A stretch of 64,000 nt of DNA from Muricea muricata (lineage: Eukaryota; Cnidaria; Anthozoa; Malacalcyonacea; Plexauridae). Shown one piece after another: positions 1-14,000 of the stretch. The notes beneath the pieces are model-generated. The model was not told the origin of the DNA, did no database searches, and saw only the letters and a list, made by a program, of their open reading frames with translations. Where the stretch lies: assembly GCA_963855995.1 (NCBI GenBank), contig OY979717.1, forward strand, positions 9,358,001-9,422,000, read 5' to 3'. Every line of letters begins with the position of its first letter. The first letter of the stretch is position 1. The position numbers and the translations under genes were made by a program.

Positions 1-2889
1 CACGAGTGGGGTGCAATTGGGGCTTTTGTCTTCTGGACAAGGCTGCATAATATGGCGGACCATTGGTCCCATAAAATTTTTGAGGTTTGGAGAAAAAATA
101 TCCATAATTTTTACCTTGCAAAATCTGCAAAGTCTCAAAGTAACAGAAAAATGAAGACATTTTCCTATATGCAATTGTGCTTGATGACAGCAAGTGGTTG
201 AACGTTGGGAACAGGTGCATATCAAAGAGTCTAGCTATGTGAGCGATTAGGGCGGGTGAATACTACATCCAAATTTCGTATACATCTGACTTAGCGGTGA
301 TAAGATTTTTAAAAATGAACAGTTTTTGAGCATTTACTTGCAGACAAATATTTGAACTGACTTTGTATTCACAGAAAATAAAATCTTTTATGCAGCCCTG
401 CTGAACACCTGGCTTCAAACTTTCGTTTAATCTGTACCTAAGGTCTTAGAATTAACAATTATGAAGAAAGGACTGCCCTCGAGATGATTTTCACGTCTCC
501 TTGGATAAGGACCTTGGCAGACCTCTTATCATTCAAACGAGATCTTGTTGGAAAAATTCGCTCATCCAGAGTGAGAAAGATAGAAAACACTGAAGATATT
601 CAATTCAGTTTATTTTTAGAACAGCGATGCGTATAAGGCAGTGCAAAAAAACTTGTCGACAGTTTGCAACTTGTGAACAGTTTGTTGTTTTTTTTTACGT
701 TCAAAGGATTTGCTTGTGGTGCAAGAGGAGGCAGAAAACAATGAGTACATAACCTCGTACGTGCACCAGGTATGATAGCCTGGTCTTTACCGAATTCTGG
801 CGACTGTTCGCAAGCTATAGATTTGATACTGCCTCCTCTTCCACGTTGGTCATTTTCAGCCAATTTTCATTCCAGAACAGTTGCCTCAAATTTTGAGCGA
901 ATTTCGGATACAAATAAAAAACTTTTCATTTCGTATACTGCTACATGTTTTGCGCATGTCCGCTCAGAGCAGGAGCCCGCAAGCGTGTGGAAAAACAGTT
1001 CGTGGGTGAATAGAAAGACATGGGATATAGAGGAAAATCTTACTTCAGTATTAACGTGTAACCATCCTGTCGTCGACTGTCACGAACCAGAAAGCTACCA
1101 TCTCTGCAACCGGCTAACTTTTCATTTGCTTTATCGCTGTAATAAAAAGATTATCGCTAGAGTCTACTTTCTCTTAGATAGAATCAGTTTGAATGAGATT
1201 TTTAAGTCAATTACAGAGAGAGGGAGGGGGATTTAATCATATCCTATAATTTTCAACAGCTTTCACTACAACTTCTAATTGAGCATTAGCGATTTATAAT
1301 TCGAGTTTATACAAAATTTCTTTGTATGCCATTATCTCCAAATGAGGCATGGTAAATAGAAATAACCATGGTTCGTACAGATCAATTAGAATAATATTCA
1401 AAGACGTTTCAAAGCAAATGTCAAGAAATTCAAGGACTAACAAGAGTTGTTCAAAAATGCTCTAGCTGCAACCTAAATGGCCTTGGATTTTAGTTTTCAA
1501 ATTCAAGAACATTAAAGCACATTCAAGTTTTGTACGAACTCTGAATAACGCGAAATTCTAAATGCACGACATCGGATCGTGTATTGTAAATTAGTATAAA
1601 TTTCTAGACTACAATTGATTTTCTTGCATTCCGGTTGGTCAAGATTTACTAGAAAGCTTACGCAAGCGACGTTTTTGTCAACATGGACGGCAGCCGGAAG
1701 TAAGTTGCGTCGTTGTAGACGGCGAATGATGGCGTCAGCCATTCTTGTTTGGAATCAACAACGGCAGTCAGTCAACTTTCACGTTTATGGTTTCAAGTAA
1801 GAACGGCTGACGCCATCATTTGCCATCCAAAACGACGCAACTTTTACTTCCGGCTGCCGTCCATGTTGACAAAAACATCCCTTGCTCTAATGTCTCTGAA
1901 ATGATAGTCACTGGTCAGTGACTACAGTTTTGTCTTTTCTTGTACAATAATAAATTTGAAGTGAATTTTTATCATCTCGTATTGATTATTATTTGTAAAC
2001 ACGTGGAAATTTATGCTAAAACAATTAATCACCTCAGGCTCGGTGATTACAATCATATATATTCACTTCGCCTTCGCTTCAGTGAACATAGGCTTGTAAT
2101 CACCTCGCCTTCGGCAACTAATTGCCAATTATACTCACGCGAAGACGTCACTGCTATTAAATACTAATGTCTAGATAATCACAATACCCAATTTCGCCCC
2201 AGTACCACTCTGCCTTTAATATATCATGAACAATTTCTTTCGGAACGTGAGGTCGAGGTGGAACTGCAAATGAGAAGAAATTATACACGGCAGCTATGTT
2301 GGTGCGCCAAAAGCAAACAATTAATTGCGCTTTTCATCTCGGTACACCAATCAGAGGCGGATCAATCCTCATCTTACAGGAGGGATGAAGGTATTCCTGG
2401 GGGGGGGGGTGCATTGGTGCGTTACCTGAGGGGCTATCCATGCTGTTGTATTTTTTAGCGTGTTTTCAATAGCTATATCTTATTAATGATTTTAATTTTG
2501 TACGAAAAAAGCGATTTTTAATTCATAAATTCCAGTGTGTTGCACCTATACTTGAATCATTTGCGTACACTTCGAATCAAGACCCACATAGATTTAAATT
2601 GATATATGACTATGGATAACTAGGATCAGTCCTGAAAAGTACATTAGGGCTATTTATCTAGAAGAAAAAATAGTCAGAATTGACGCAAGTTTTACAAACG
2701 ATACACGTGTGACAGGTCAACATATTTTGAACAATCCATGTATACTTAATTTAGTCGCGGCCACTTACAAAACGAAAACAAATTGAACCATTTATATTGA
2801 TGTACATACAGTATAACATGTCTTCCAGCCAAGTCATGACTTTTTTTTTCATGTGTGGGTGTGGCAATCAAAGACTAAAGTCCACAAAC
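1..2889. other. Presumed p85-like intron with no supported exon
   Basis: No SH2-type or other p85 exon could be found here, so it is probably intronic and the next exon lies left of the window. It holds the foldback at 1662-1885, a hairpin-rich stretch at about 2030-2130, and GGACCATTGGTCCCATAAAA at about 57, which recurs at about 27770. A 154-codon ORF at 772-1236 (plus) has no recognisable domain and no transcript support. Confidence 0.6.
1662..1885. mobile_element. ~224-bp foldback element
   Basis: The arms contain GTTTTTGTCAACATGGACGG, GCCGGAAGTAA and AATGATGGCGTCAGCC and their complements, around a short centre. Overlapping ORFs on both strands are arm sequence, not genes. Confidence 0.65.
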
Positions 2890-5800
2890 CTGGTGGTATA
2901 TCATCATCTTGATCAACGTCATCTATCTTTTTTCTTAATGCTAACAATAACTGCACAAGTTTCGTGTGCGTGTCTAGTTTTCTTGCCATCATTCTGAAAA
3001 ACAAATGCTTGGATTTATATTAGGAAAACATTATTTGTTTGACTTTTGCATTAAACGGGAACAAAAGGATGAACTACGCGTATCGAGTATGGATAAAAAT
3101 ATAGGTCGCTATGTGGTCTGTAACTACCACTCATCTACCGACAACACGGGATGTTCTTTAGAAGATTTTTAATTGCTATTTCACTTTCCGCAATGGCATT
3201 TTTAATCACAATAGTTTTCGGAGTTTCCTGAAGGAGGGGCACGTATCCATATATTTATGTTCTGCATGACCAATTTCTTTTGAAATTCATTGTTTTGATG
3301 GTCTGTGAACACGAATATGAGCCCCCCCCCCAGTTTGCTACACTGGGAAATCCGTTTGCCCATGCAAAAGTAAAGTATATATTAATAGGGCTACAGCTAA
3401 TTGAGATGGCTTTTTGAGAAATCTTCATATCTCTAATCTTCATAGTCACAGAGATTTGCCAGTGACGTGAGCAAAGGCTCAGAAAAACAAATATACGCAC
3501 GTGATGTTTTCATGTGATGGCCTCAATAACACTGGACCAAATACTTCACCGACGGCTGCTGCTGACATTGAATTCTCAGCCATGAGGACCCTAAATAGAA
3601 AAGTATATCTTGCGTACTAAACATCAACACTTGCATTTCTATCATTTTAAGGAAAAACAATTGGGAAGGGCGGTCATCGAAATAGCCATGTGAAACGCAG
3701 TTTCGGACAACAGGTGCAACACTCTCACACCGACCATATCTTACTGTATCTTAAAGGAGCAGTGTCACCGTTTCACGCATATTTTACTTCTTTATTTTCT
3801 TGCTATTTTACGAATTTCTTGTAGATTCAGCTTGATTAAAGCACATAAATTGCATTATTTTTACCTTCTTCTGTATGCACGAGACAACAGATGTGCGGCG
3901 AAATCACTGCAATTCCAACGGTTACATCCCGCCTCAATTTTCGCATTCTCCATGCTTTAAATACATTGTACACCAAATAAATTCTTTTGCGTTGATTTTC
4001 GCATAATTTCCTTCGACCTTTGTTATTCCGTTGCTTTTTTATCATCCGGAAATATCGAATTTCAGACCATGCTCGCCCTCCTTTGAAGACGCCATCTTGG
4101 ATTCCGAACTTGAAAACGTTGGCCCAACGCTATCAAATTACACTATGCGCAGAACAAGATGCGCAGATGGTGACACTGCTCCTTTAAGAGGGCGGCTTTT
4201 ATTAGAATTTTGTAACTGGAGTCTGTTGTTTGGTTTAATTAATTCCAATTTATAAGCATACTTTACACATATAAAAGACATCACGTGACAGGGTTATCAC
4301 AACAGTTTTTGGGCTATTACTGTGAAACGCCGCATCATCAATGGAAAAGGCGCGGCGTTTGATATAATTTTTGTTTTCTGTGGCGTTAATTCAGCTATAT
4401 AGTCAAAGGAGGCGTTTACTCGAGTTTAATCCAGGAAACATGTTAATCCGCTACAGCCCTAGCCTGTGCACAGACCTAAATCGGAAAGAATAAGGTCTCA
4501 AAATACTTGAAAGATTTCTTGTCCATACATAAACAAAATCTCAAGTTTTGAAGTATTAATTTATGCAACATTAGATCAAATCATGTGTTTAAAATGCCGC
4601 TTTTGCAAGGAAATATTCATTGTCCATTTTTTCTTGTGATGAAATATCTACGTTGTTCTGATTGGTTGATGTTTCCACTAATCATAGTTAACTTTAATCA
4701 CTTTTTCATACAACCGGCCCAAGCTGTTCAAAAACGCTTGTTACAGTAAATCATAGTTTAAAAGTCAAAGAAAAACTCCCAACAAGCTTATTTCTACCTA
4801 AGAATGCGTGTTTTCTTTGCGGAAGTTTAATCAAATAAGACACCCATCTACTTAATAATACATACCGGTTTAAATGTAATAAAATAAGATTCAAAATTTC
4901 GGCATTCAGAGGAGGTAAGGACTCTATAGCATTTTCCAATAAACTACAATTTCCATTTGATGCCGGCGATTCTAATAAAAAAGAAAAGGTTTGGATTTAC
5001 TAGTTCTGTATAAGAAATGGCAGTAAATTTAAGCTTGAGCTCAGGCACAAGGGGTTTTGCTAAAAGGCGGCCTGTGGCCTAACTTACGGCTCAGTTATCA
5101 AACATGTATTGTTTGCCTCGTTCTTTCTAAAACCCCTATCCAAGTATATACTTTGGCTATGAAGTTATATACAAAGTACATACTTTGATAGGGTTTTTTG
5201 AAAGAACGAGGCAAAATGATAATGCAGCCATAAATCAGGCTGCGGACCGGCCCACGACCACCTTTTAGCAAAACGCCAGGCATATGACCAAATACTATCC
5301 TTGAAGCATTGTAGGGAAGTCATCATGGATGACCACGATCTTCCACTCTTATACGAAAGTGAACACAATTAGTTTTTTTCACGCTTCTGTCAATATTTCA
5401 TACAGTCTGGGCAATAGAAAAAAAACAACTTCCGAAAAAACTTTATCAAGTTGAGCAATTCCTGTGATCAATTTCGCAAAATTTTGAAAAGTTCGTTAAT
5501 CAGCGATCTTCACTACTTATTCGAATATTGCAAGTATTAACCGTTAATTTGCTAGGTTTTCATGCCATCATGTATTGTAAAATAAGAAAAAAATGCTCAA
5601 GCAAAATATATGTAAGTGCTCGAAACAGGTATGTATAGACGTTCAAAGCAACAAGACTCACTGGAACGAGCCGAGCCGAGCCGAGCCGAGCCGAGCCGAG
5701 CCGAGCCGAGCCGGGATTGTTTCATCTGCTAATCTTCCACATCATATCGCGCAGATAAAACTATAGAGACTTTGACAAATTTATTTTCTGTGACAATAAA

Positions 5801-8075
5801 CATCTTTTACCAGACAAAATGTCCGGCAGATCAAAAGTTGTGCAGCACAAAACCCGAATTTTGAGTTTTTCGCCCGGACAAATGTCCGATGTTCGGGGCT
5901 ATTTCAAGGCTTGACTCGTTCAAGGACCTCTTGGCCGCACGAAACTCCTTGTTAAAGAAGATTGAGACGAATAAAAAAGCCCTTTAAAATCGAATATCGC
6001 GACAAAAAATTTTATTGCATGAGGAAAGTTAGAAGTACGCGCTCTATGTTTATTAGTTCCACAGTTCACATGCATTGCACCAAATTACTTATCCACACAT
6101 TTAACCCCATAAAAACAAATATTAAACCCAACACTGAACAGGAAAATTCAGGGCACTATATACGCATTTGGGAAAATGTACGTTTTATATTCATAGTTTT
6201 TGCAAACATGACAGTTTTTGATTGTATGAACACGATGTACTATGAAGTTAAATTTTTTTTGCAAAAATACAACGTTACCACAATTGCAACTGACAGGTGA
6301 CAACATTGGCTCAAAATGCAACAAAGACTAATTACACATGTGACCTTTTTTTCCGCGAAATTTGTTAAAAAAACTTAAAATCTTACCACAAATGCCAATG
6401 AATTTTTCGTACATGTCTGGAGGTATCAGCGGACTTGGTAGTTCATTCAAGTACGAAACTAGGACAGTAGATGGAAATAACGGATCGATCCATTCTTCTG
6501 CTTTCATATCTACGTCTTCGTTTTCTAGATATTTGGTAGCAACAGCAACTTTTAGGATTAAGTATTCACGAAAATGCTAGTCAATTCACCGTTGCAAAAA
6601 AGATGGCAACATGTCGATTTTACCAGAGTGCACTGCGGGTATCAAGTAAGAATACGTGGGAAAAGATGACACGAAGTAAAGCTAATGGATTCAAATTTTA
6701 ACACAAGCGTGAAAATAACCTATTGTCTTCTGTCTGTACTTCAAGACGTTAATTTGCCTTTTTAAACGATTTCAGACCCCAATGCATTCTGGTAAAATCG
6801 ACATCCTCCATCTTTTTTGCTACGGTGAATTGTGTCAAGTGCGTAAAAAAGGAAATTAGCATGAGAGAGATACAGGTGGTTCATTCACTATCTGAAACGA
6901 TTACGTAAAAATTGACGTTTCGACCATCTACTACAAACTTTCCGAAAAAAGGTCTACATACGCTCGAAACATCGCTTTTTACTTTATCGTTTCCGATGGG
7001 GAAAAACCTACACCGTTCGTGCACTATTAATTGCACTACCTACTGGCAACGTTAGTTCTAGGGAAATTAGTTCTCTCTTATCTGCGACAATGAAGTGGAA
7101 ACGCCGCCAGCTTAGTTGTTTTAACTTATCTTATACTTCGCTAACGCTTTCTTAATGGTAAAATTATTGTTCCCGCATTGTTGTAAAAATTTAAAAAAAA
7201 AAACGAGATTATAAAGAAATAGAAATCTCTTTAGATAGTTATCTTAACATTTAGTGATGTTGCTGTTGATGAGCAGTGGAAAAAAATGCTAACATTGTTG
7301 TATCTAGGTCCTGATTGGTTAGTATAGGATTGGTCACAACCGGCAACAAAGATACAAAAAACATTTAATACGAAAAATTTACACTGCATGGTAATGTTAC
7401 AAAGCTATTCTTCCATATATCTGATGAAATGTCTTTGTAAACCGTTAACATGTCTATTTATGTCCATTTGTGGATCCTGGACTGGGAAAGAAGATATTCG
7501 TGAAGTCCCCGAATAACAATTAGTGTTGATAACAATTTAGAACTCACTTAATTGTACTTTAGAATTTGTAATTGTACGGTAAATACAAACTTTTTGCCAA
7601 AATGAGACAAATATGCTAGCTATTTCAAACCATCCTCAGAGATATGAAAACTCGGTTGTTCTCTGCAGTGTTAGATTAATATGAATCTAGTTTTTTTAAA
7701 TATGTTAGCCACGAGCTACATATACACCTTCCCGGCAGCTTAGGATCATGTCCACCCTCATGATCACGACTACAGCCCATCAAAATACATCAATGGAGCA
7801 AGGAAACAAAATGATAAAGGTTTAACTTATTCGTAACTTCGTTAAGATTTGGGAGTCAGTTGGGAATCATTGTGATCACAGACGCATTACATGAAACTTT
7901 TAAGGATTATTACCATTATAAAGAGCTTTACGTAATGCATATTTTGAAATCCAATCTTCTGGTTCTTTTTTATAGATATTCCAAGTATTAAGACCTCTGC
8001 TCTCGACAGCTCCAATACACTTCTTTACAATTGCTGGAACAATATTGTCTCGAAGGGCAGGAATATATACGGGAT
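2890..8075 (-). CDS. p85-like gene, six exons: RhoGAP/BH domain lacking the arginine finger
   Basis: Exons 8075-7914, 6548-6387, 5347-5296, 4943-4866, 3590-3501 and 2993-2890 join in continuous phase. Recognisable RhoGAP blocks are IVPAIVKKCIGAVESRGLN, SYLNELPSPLIPPDMYEKFI, LPPLNAEILNLILLHLNR and VGEVFGPVLLRP. At the arginine-finger position (G-x-x-R in active GAPs) the sequence reads NIYKKEP, a lysine, so GAP catalysis is unlikely. The 52-bp exon 5347-5296 is supported only by phase and weakish splice sites. The last exon ends in an acidic tail (DDVDQDDDIPPG) in phase 1 and the gene continues left. Confidence 0.75.
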
Positions 8076-11000
8076 CTAAAGGAGAAAAATGCTATGTATA
8101 ATTTTTGGTTTAGAAAGCACGGAAACAAAAAAAGAAAACGAGAAGGGAAGTATGCAAACGGGGAAATGAAGGAAATATAGGAATTGCCATCAAAGTGTGG
8201 TGCTTATTGGATTCATCACAGTGATCTATCGGATGTCAAAGAAGAACTAGGGATCCAAGGATAGTGCAAAGTTTCTGAAAAGACTTACACACTTAAACTC
8301 GAAAAACTAAGAAAAATTTAATGATAGCTTTGGAAATAAAATGTTAAAATGATGTGGTCTAAAAGCGTTTTGTTTACGTGGGACGTTTTTAGACACTCTG
8401 ATAATTTTATAATTTTCATGTTTAGCGAGCATATTCGGTTTCACGTTTGCTGAATCTCTGACCTCTGACCTTAGACTCATATAAACAAAACGGAATGAAC
8501 GCGCAATTAATATTGAACGTGAACTAAGATTGCAAACATACAAACTGTGCGCTCTTCTGTGTGTTAATAAAAAACTGTCACAATATTAGGCCAATATCTT
8601 TACTTAGTATACTTATGTACGGTTTACTTTAGGTCTACTAGTATTATTGGAAATTTTATGTACACAATCATCAGTCATCACATCACAACCTTGCAGAAAC
8701 TGATCTCGCACGCACGCAACATTATCAAATATGCCGATTTCGCTTTATCTCGCTTGTTTTTCATCATTTTTTGATGAAGCCTGGCCGAAATGTAGAACAA
8801 AACTCCTGCAATTCATGTGGTGTATATTTAGGAATATAAGACGTAGAATAGCGAAAATATTGCGGTGTATTTATTGCTATGTATTCAAACTATAGCTCAT
8901 ATCTCTTGTTAGCCATTTATATTCATACCATATAGGTCAACTTATGCTGTCCATTTGAGCTCGTTTTAAGGCGAAAAATCGCTCTTTATGCATAATAAAC
9001 GAAAGCATAATAGTCTGAAGATTAAAAAATCTTGTCCTGCCAGTTAAAATGGTGCTTTTAAGCCGTGGAAATACATGTTTAACTCATGTTTATTATCCCA
9101 CTCCTAGACCTCTGCATAGCAACGGAAGCGGGCGCTACGCAATATACACGTGCTTAGTTGAATATTTTAAATTCCGGGGGAGTTTGAGAGCACTGTATAT
9201 ACATGTCTGCAATAAAATTACTACGCTCATTAGTTGCCATATGGCTCATTTACCTATCTTTTTCATTTGTATGAATAACAGCACAAAATGGTTTATAAAT
9301 AATACTTATAATTTTAACTAAAACATTGCAATAGTAACATTCAAGTAATCAGGTGGCATATTCAAAATTTGCACCACCCCCCGGAGTTTACACTATGACT
9401 GACTGACTGACTGACTGACTGACTGACTGACTGACTGACTGCCTGACTGATTTGAATTTTCGCCACTCATCACAATACTGCAAAGTTTCTTTGAAACTTT
9501 GCACTAAAAATGGCAACAGGTTTGAGGACGATAACTAGATATCTATCTGGTACACAGTCAGAAACACGCAAGTTCCAGCAAATCTGACATAGGCTAATTT
9601 TCGTGCGGCCAACAAGCCATCTTGATGATACAATAGTTTATGACACAATAGTTTATGAAAGCTTGATTGTCAAAACTTTTAACTACAAGTTTTAAAGCTA
9701 TGTAACAAGAACCACCATTAGTATACAGTCATGCAGTAATGCCACCAACTGACTTTCACTGGCTTAATGCAACTTCATGAAGCCAACAGGCTTGATGCAA
9801 CTTGATGACAAACTTGCTTCAAGAAGGTACACTCTAAGTCTGTGTCGTTTCTGGCTATGTACTAATGACGGTACTTCGATGATAATTCAATATTCTAGGG
9901 ATTACATAGATAGCATGACGAATGATCTACCTCCATGACATTTCCATATAAAAAGATCCCTATCTGTATCACATGCAATCTGTGACAGAAAGCAGATCAC
10001 TGTAATTCTCGGGTTTCACTGGAACCTTTTTCAGTAAATCTCAGTGGGGGTCAACCCAAAATGTATTGATGATTGTACTGCACTGGAGCAAACAAATCTC
10101 ACGAAAATGCACACATTTGCTGCCAAACACAAGGTCAAATCATACAGTGAAAATTTTTTTCAGTCTGATGACAGTGTATCGATTTGGAGTTGACCCCCAG
10201 TGAAATTTATGACGTCACGTGAAACCCATGAATTGATTATGTTAGTCAAATATATCATAGGGATGATAAATCGTTCTACTATATCGGAACATTACATATA
10301 TACAGTACTAAAAAGTACACTCACCAGTTGATTCATTTTGCGGTATTTCTGGGCAAACCCGTAAAATTCTGTAATGTGTACATTTTCGATGACAAACTAA
10401 TTCACATTCTAAAATAAAGAAATGAATATAAAGGTTTGTTCTCGTCTTGAATATCAACTGGTTATGACATTTTTTTCCAAAAAGCTTTGCAACCTAAAGT
10501 TTGTTATCATTTAGTTATTCACTATTTGAAGTTATTTGAATTATAAATTTGGGGCAAATATAATATTTCGAAGTTACAGGCTGCTCTTATTAGCCTTACA
10601 AGAAAAAAAATCTTCGTCTTGCAACTAGAACTGATACTGAAGACGTTTTCCAGACAACTGGATTCTACACTTTTTTATAGATATAGCTATTCCTACGTAC
10701 TTTATCAAATTGTAATCTTACTTGTACACTGAAGACCTTGTCTAACAAGGCCAAATAAAATCTGACCACATTCGTGACACCACGTGATGGCTGTGAACGT
10801 CTGGACAACAAATGAATGTGTGTCTACAGAGCCTAAAAAACAAAATCACACAATAGATAACATCGTCTAATGACTTCTATCGTCAATCACACGTATAGCC
10901 AGCCTCGTACCCAGGCTCTGGGTACCAGGTTGGCGTGCAAGCCGTTTAAATTAATGAAAACGAACTCAGAAATTTCCATATTTCGATAAGGACAAACAGG

Positions 11001-14000
11001 GATTATATAAATCTTCCTTTTCCGGTAAAGAAAAAAATGCAGCTAGGTAGTCGTTTTATCCTTAAACTTAAATATAGTATTATTAATTCTACCGGCAGGT
11101 ATTACTATTGCTTTTCTGGTTCGGCGTGCAGTTGATTATTATGTTTGCAGACAACCAGCTCAATCCTGCGACTTACAATAGTTAAAACAAATGCATCTTT
11201 TTCACAAAATATAAATCCTTTAGATTTACAATGGGATTAATTATTGCAGTCACAATTTTTGATTTGCCAATTTTTCTATGTCGCTGAATTTCAGCGGCGG
11301 AACAACCTAGACCAAATATTTTACTAAAGCAAACCAATATTTTGTATTCACACTTGACAAAATAAACTGCAAAACTGATGAGAATTAATGATCATAGACC
11401 AACGTAAGAGGGGTATATAGTAATCACAAAGGAAAACACAAAGGAAATAACAACCGTGGCAGTGTCATTATATGTGATAAAAGCACACGTAGATTTTGAC
11501 AGAACTTTTGCCTCGATTTTCTCGGTTTATACAATATCTACTTTGAACATTCTTTGGCAAACACACTGACAAGATGGGTATAAAATAGATCGTTTTTAAG
11601 CCATTTAGTATACTCGCAATTCGTGCTTTATCAGAAATGAAACGCTTGGCTGCGCCTCGAGTTTTATATAAAAAAGTGATAAAACGCTCCTGCTTATATA
11701 TTAAATATTACTTAAACATTCCTCAAACTTGTAAGAAAGTACAACATTTCTGTACCTTTTATTCCAACCTTCATGCCAGGAAATTTTCTGGTTTTTTTCT
11801 AAATAGAAGTAATAAAATTTTTTATCATATACTAAGTGTCAAAGTCCAATAGACCTTTCCGGTAATTACGTCACAGCTAACACTGTTTTCAACTTAGGAC
11901 CACCTTAAATAGAGTGGATTTTAAGTTTATTTCTCACAGGCTATGATCAGAGGCGCAGGACATCCTTCGTCAACACATGCATCAAAAAGAATTTTGGATT
12001 TTGACCAAAAAATGTGGAAATAAGCTTAAACACGAAACCGAGGCTGAGAGGCTATGACCCTCAGCCTCGTTTTCGTGTTTAAGCTTATTTCCTGTGAGAA
12101 ACAAACTTAAAATCCACAACGTTTAAGGTGGTCCTAAGTTGAAGTAACTACCGGAAAGGTCTATATGCTCGCTTCTCATTGGTCAAAAGCGTATCACGTG
12201 ATAGCGAACAAATCCGACTGTCTCCCTAGCCAACCCTCGACTTCATGGATCTGTGGACACTCGGCTTCGCTTCGGGAAACATCGGCAGTCTCGGAAAACA
12301 TCAGCAGTCTCGGAAAACATCGGCAGTCTCGGGAAACATTGGCAGTCTCGGGTTCACAAATCATACTGTTTCCCTCTGGTCCAGTAAATAAGTATAAATA
12401 TATTTTTCAAAAATATTATAAGATATTCAAAACGTCTATCATATAATGTAAAAAAAAAGGCACACGTCCAAATGTTGAGAATTTTATACAAAATACAATA
12501 TAGTGCAAATTTATTATTTCTAGCGAAGCGATCTAGCAGAGTCTAAAAAAATGTTAAAATTTGTCCGGAACACATTTCCGATCGAGATCAAGTTCATCGC
12601 AAAAAATTTCAAATTTGATCGGATTTTTTGCTGTAGTTTTATCACTTTTATGGCCCTGTTGGTTAAATCCGATGAAGAATGATTTTATAGTACAGCTTGT
12701 AAGTAACACAAAACTGTCCAGACAAATTTCCAATCAAATTGACATTTGGTCGGAAAAACTCGATTTTGGTTGGAAAACCGCCGACCGCCGACCGTTATTT
12801 CAGGCTCAGCCAAGCGTCCTAGGGATGCAATCAGTCACAATCAGTCACCATAGCTCTCTATTTCATAACCATAATTTTCACCAATTTTGGCCTAATGTCA
12901 ACTGAGTTGAGCCCATGCGCATTAAGGCACTTTTTATACTTACTGTTTCCGAGTTACCAATTAACTCGTTAATGCAAGATAAAATCATTTTCCTATGGAA
13001 TTCATCGTGAATTCCCATATGTTCAAGCTTCATTGCGTCCAATGCCAGTAACTGTCTGCCGTTCATTGAATGTGACAAGAACATATGGGCGTATTGAAAT
13101 AAATTCGTAGCAGACATCCAGAATATCACGTCTTCAACCGACCATTCATCAAGTCCCTAGGAAGAAATACCGCGACGTCTTTAGACAATATGTGGAATGC
13201 GATATGGCGAGAAATATCAAAACACTTCGTTAAGGCGCTGTTCTTCTTCGTTAAGACACTATGCAAACTTCTCTTGCAACGAATTCATTCTTAAAAATTG
13301 GTGTTTCGTGATCGGGGGGATGTTACACATTGAAAAGTTTCTTGCAACTTGTCTCGCAATCACAGTAGAGGCTGGGATCTATTTTTAAACAGCGTGTTTC
13401 TATTGGATGCTCAGCAGAAATATTGCGAGACAAGTTACTTTTATTATTACACATTGCAGTTGCTTTATGCGCTGTAATTGGTCAATTGCATACAGATAAA
13501 TGCGACTATCACGCAATCTGCTGATAACTCAGTTATCTGCTAGCAGATAATTGAGTTATTTGCATGTTGAGCCTACGGTGTTCGTTGGCATCAATGGTTG
13601 GCATGGCAACAACATTTTTTTCTCTCGATATTTTCTGTCTCATGTTATGGCATCTCGCCGAAGACGAAATTTGTCAATTGCTTGAGGAAAAAGACTCCAA
13701 AAACACATGCAAAAGAACATATAAAGTCGCTCAACAAGTGTTTCATGAATATTTGTTGGAAAAGGGGATTGCAGGACAGCGAAATTGCTCGAGAAAAGCG
13801 AAATTGCTCGAGTTTTAAAAAGGTTTTAGAAAGAGAAATCTATTCTTTCGTTACCATGTTTATTTTCTCCGCTTACAATGTATAATAAAACAATTATCGG
13901 ATTCGGTTTTTGTGATATGCGGAATTATCAATGCCTTGATAAGAGTTATCTGCTTCGCCTTCGGCTCGGCTGATAACTCTTACCTCGACGTTGATAATTC

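Noticed and set aside
772..1236. 154-codon plus-strand ORF
   Set aside because: No recognisable domain, no splice or start context, and it lies in what should be an intron of the minus-strand gene; kept only as a remark.
2797..2997. 66-codon plus-strand ORF
   Set aside because: Antisense to the RhoGAP exon 2993-2890, which is in phase with its neighbours.
5098..5283. 61-codon minus-strand ORF
   Set aside because: It lies in the palindromic MITE 5053-5276.
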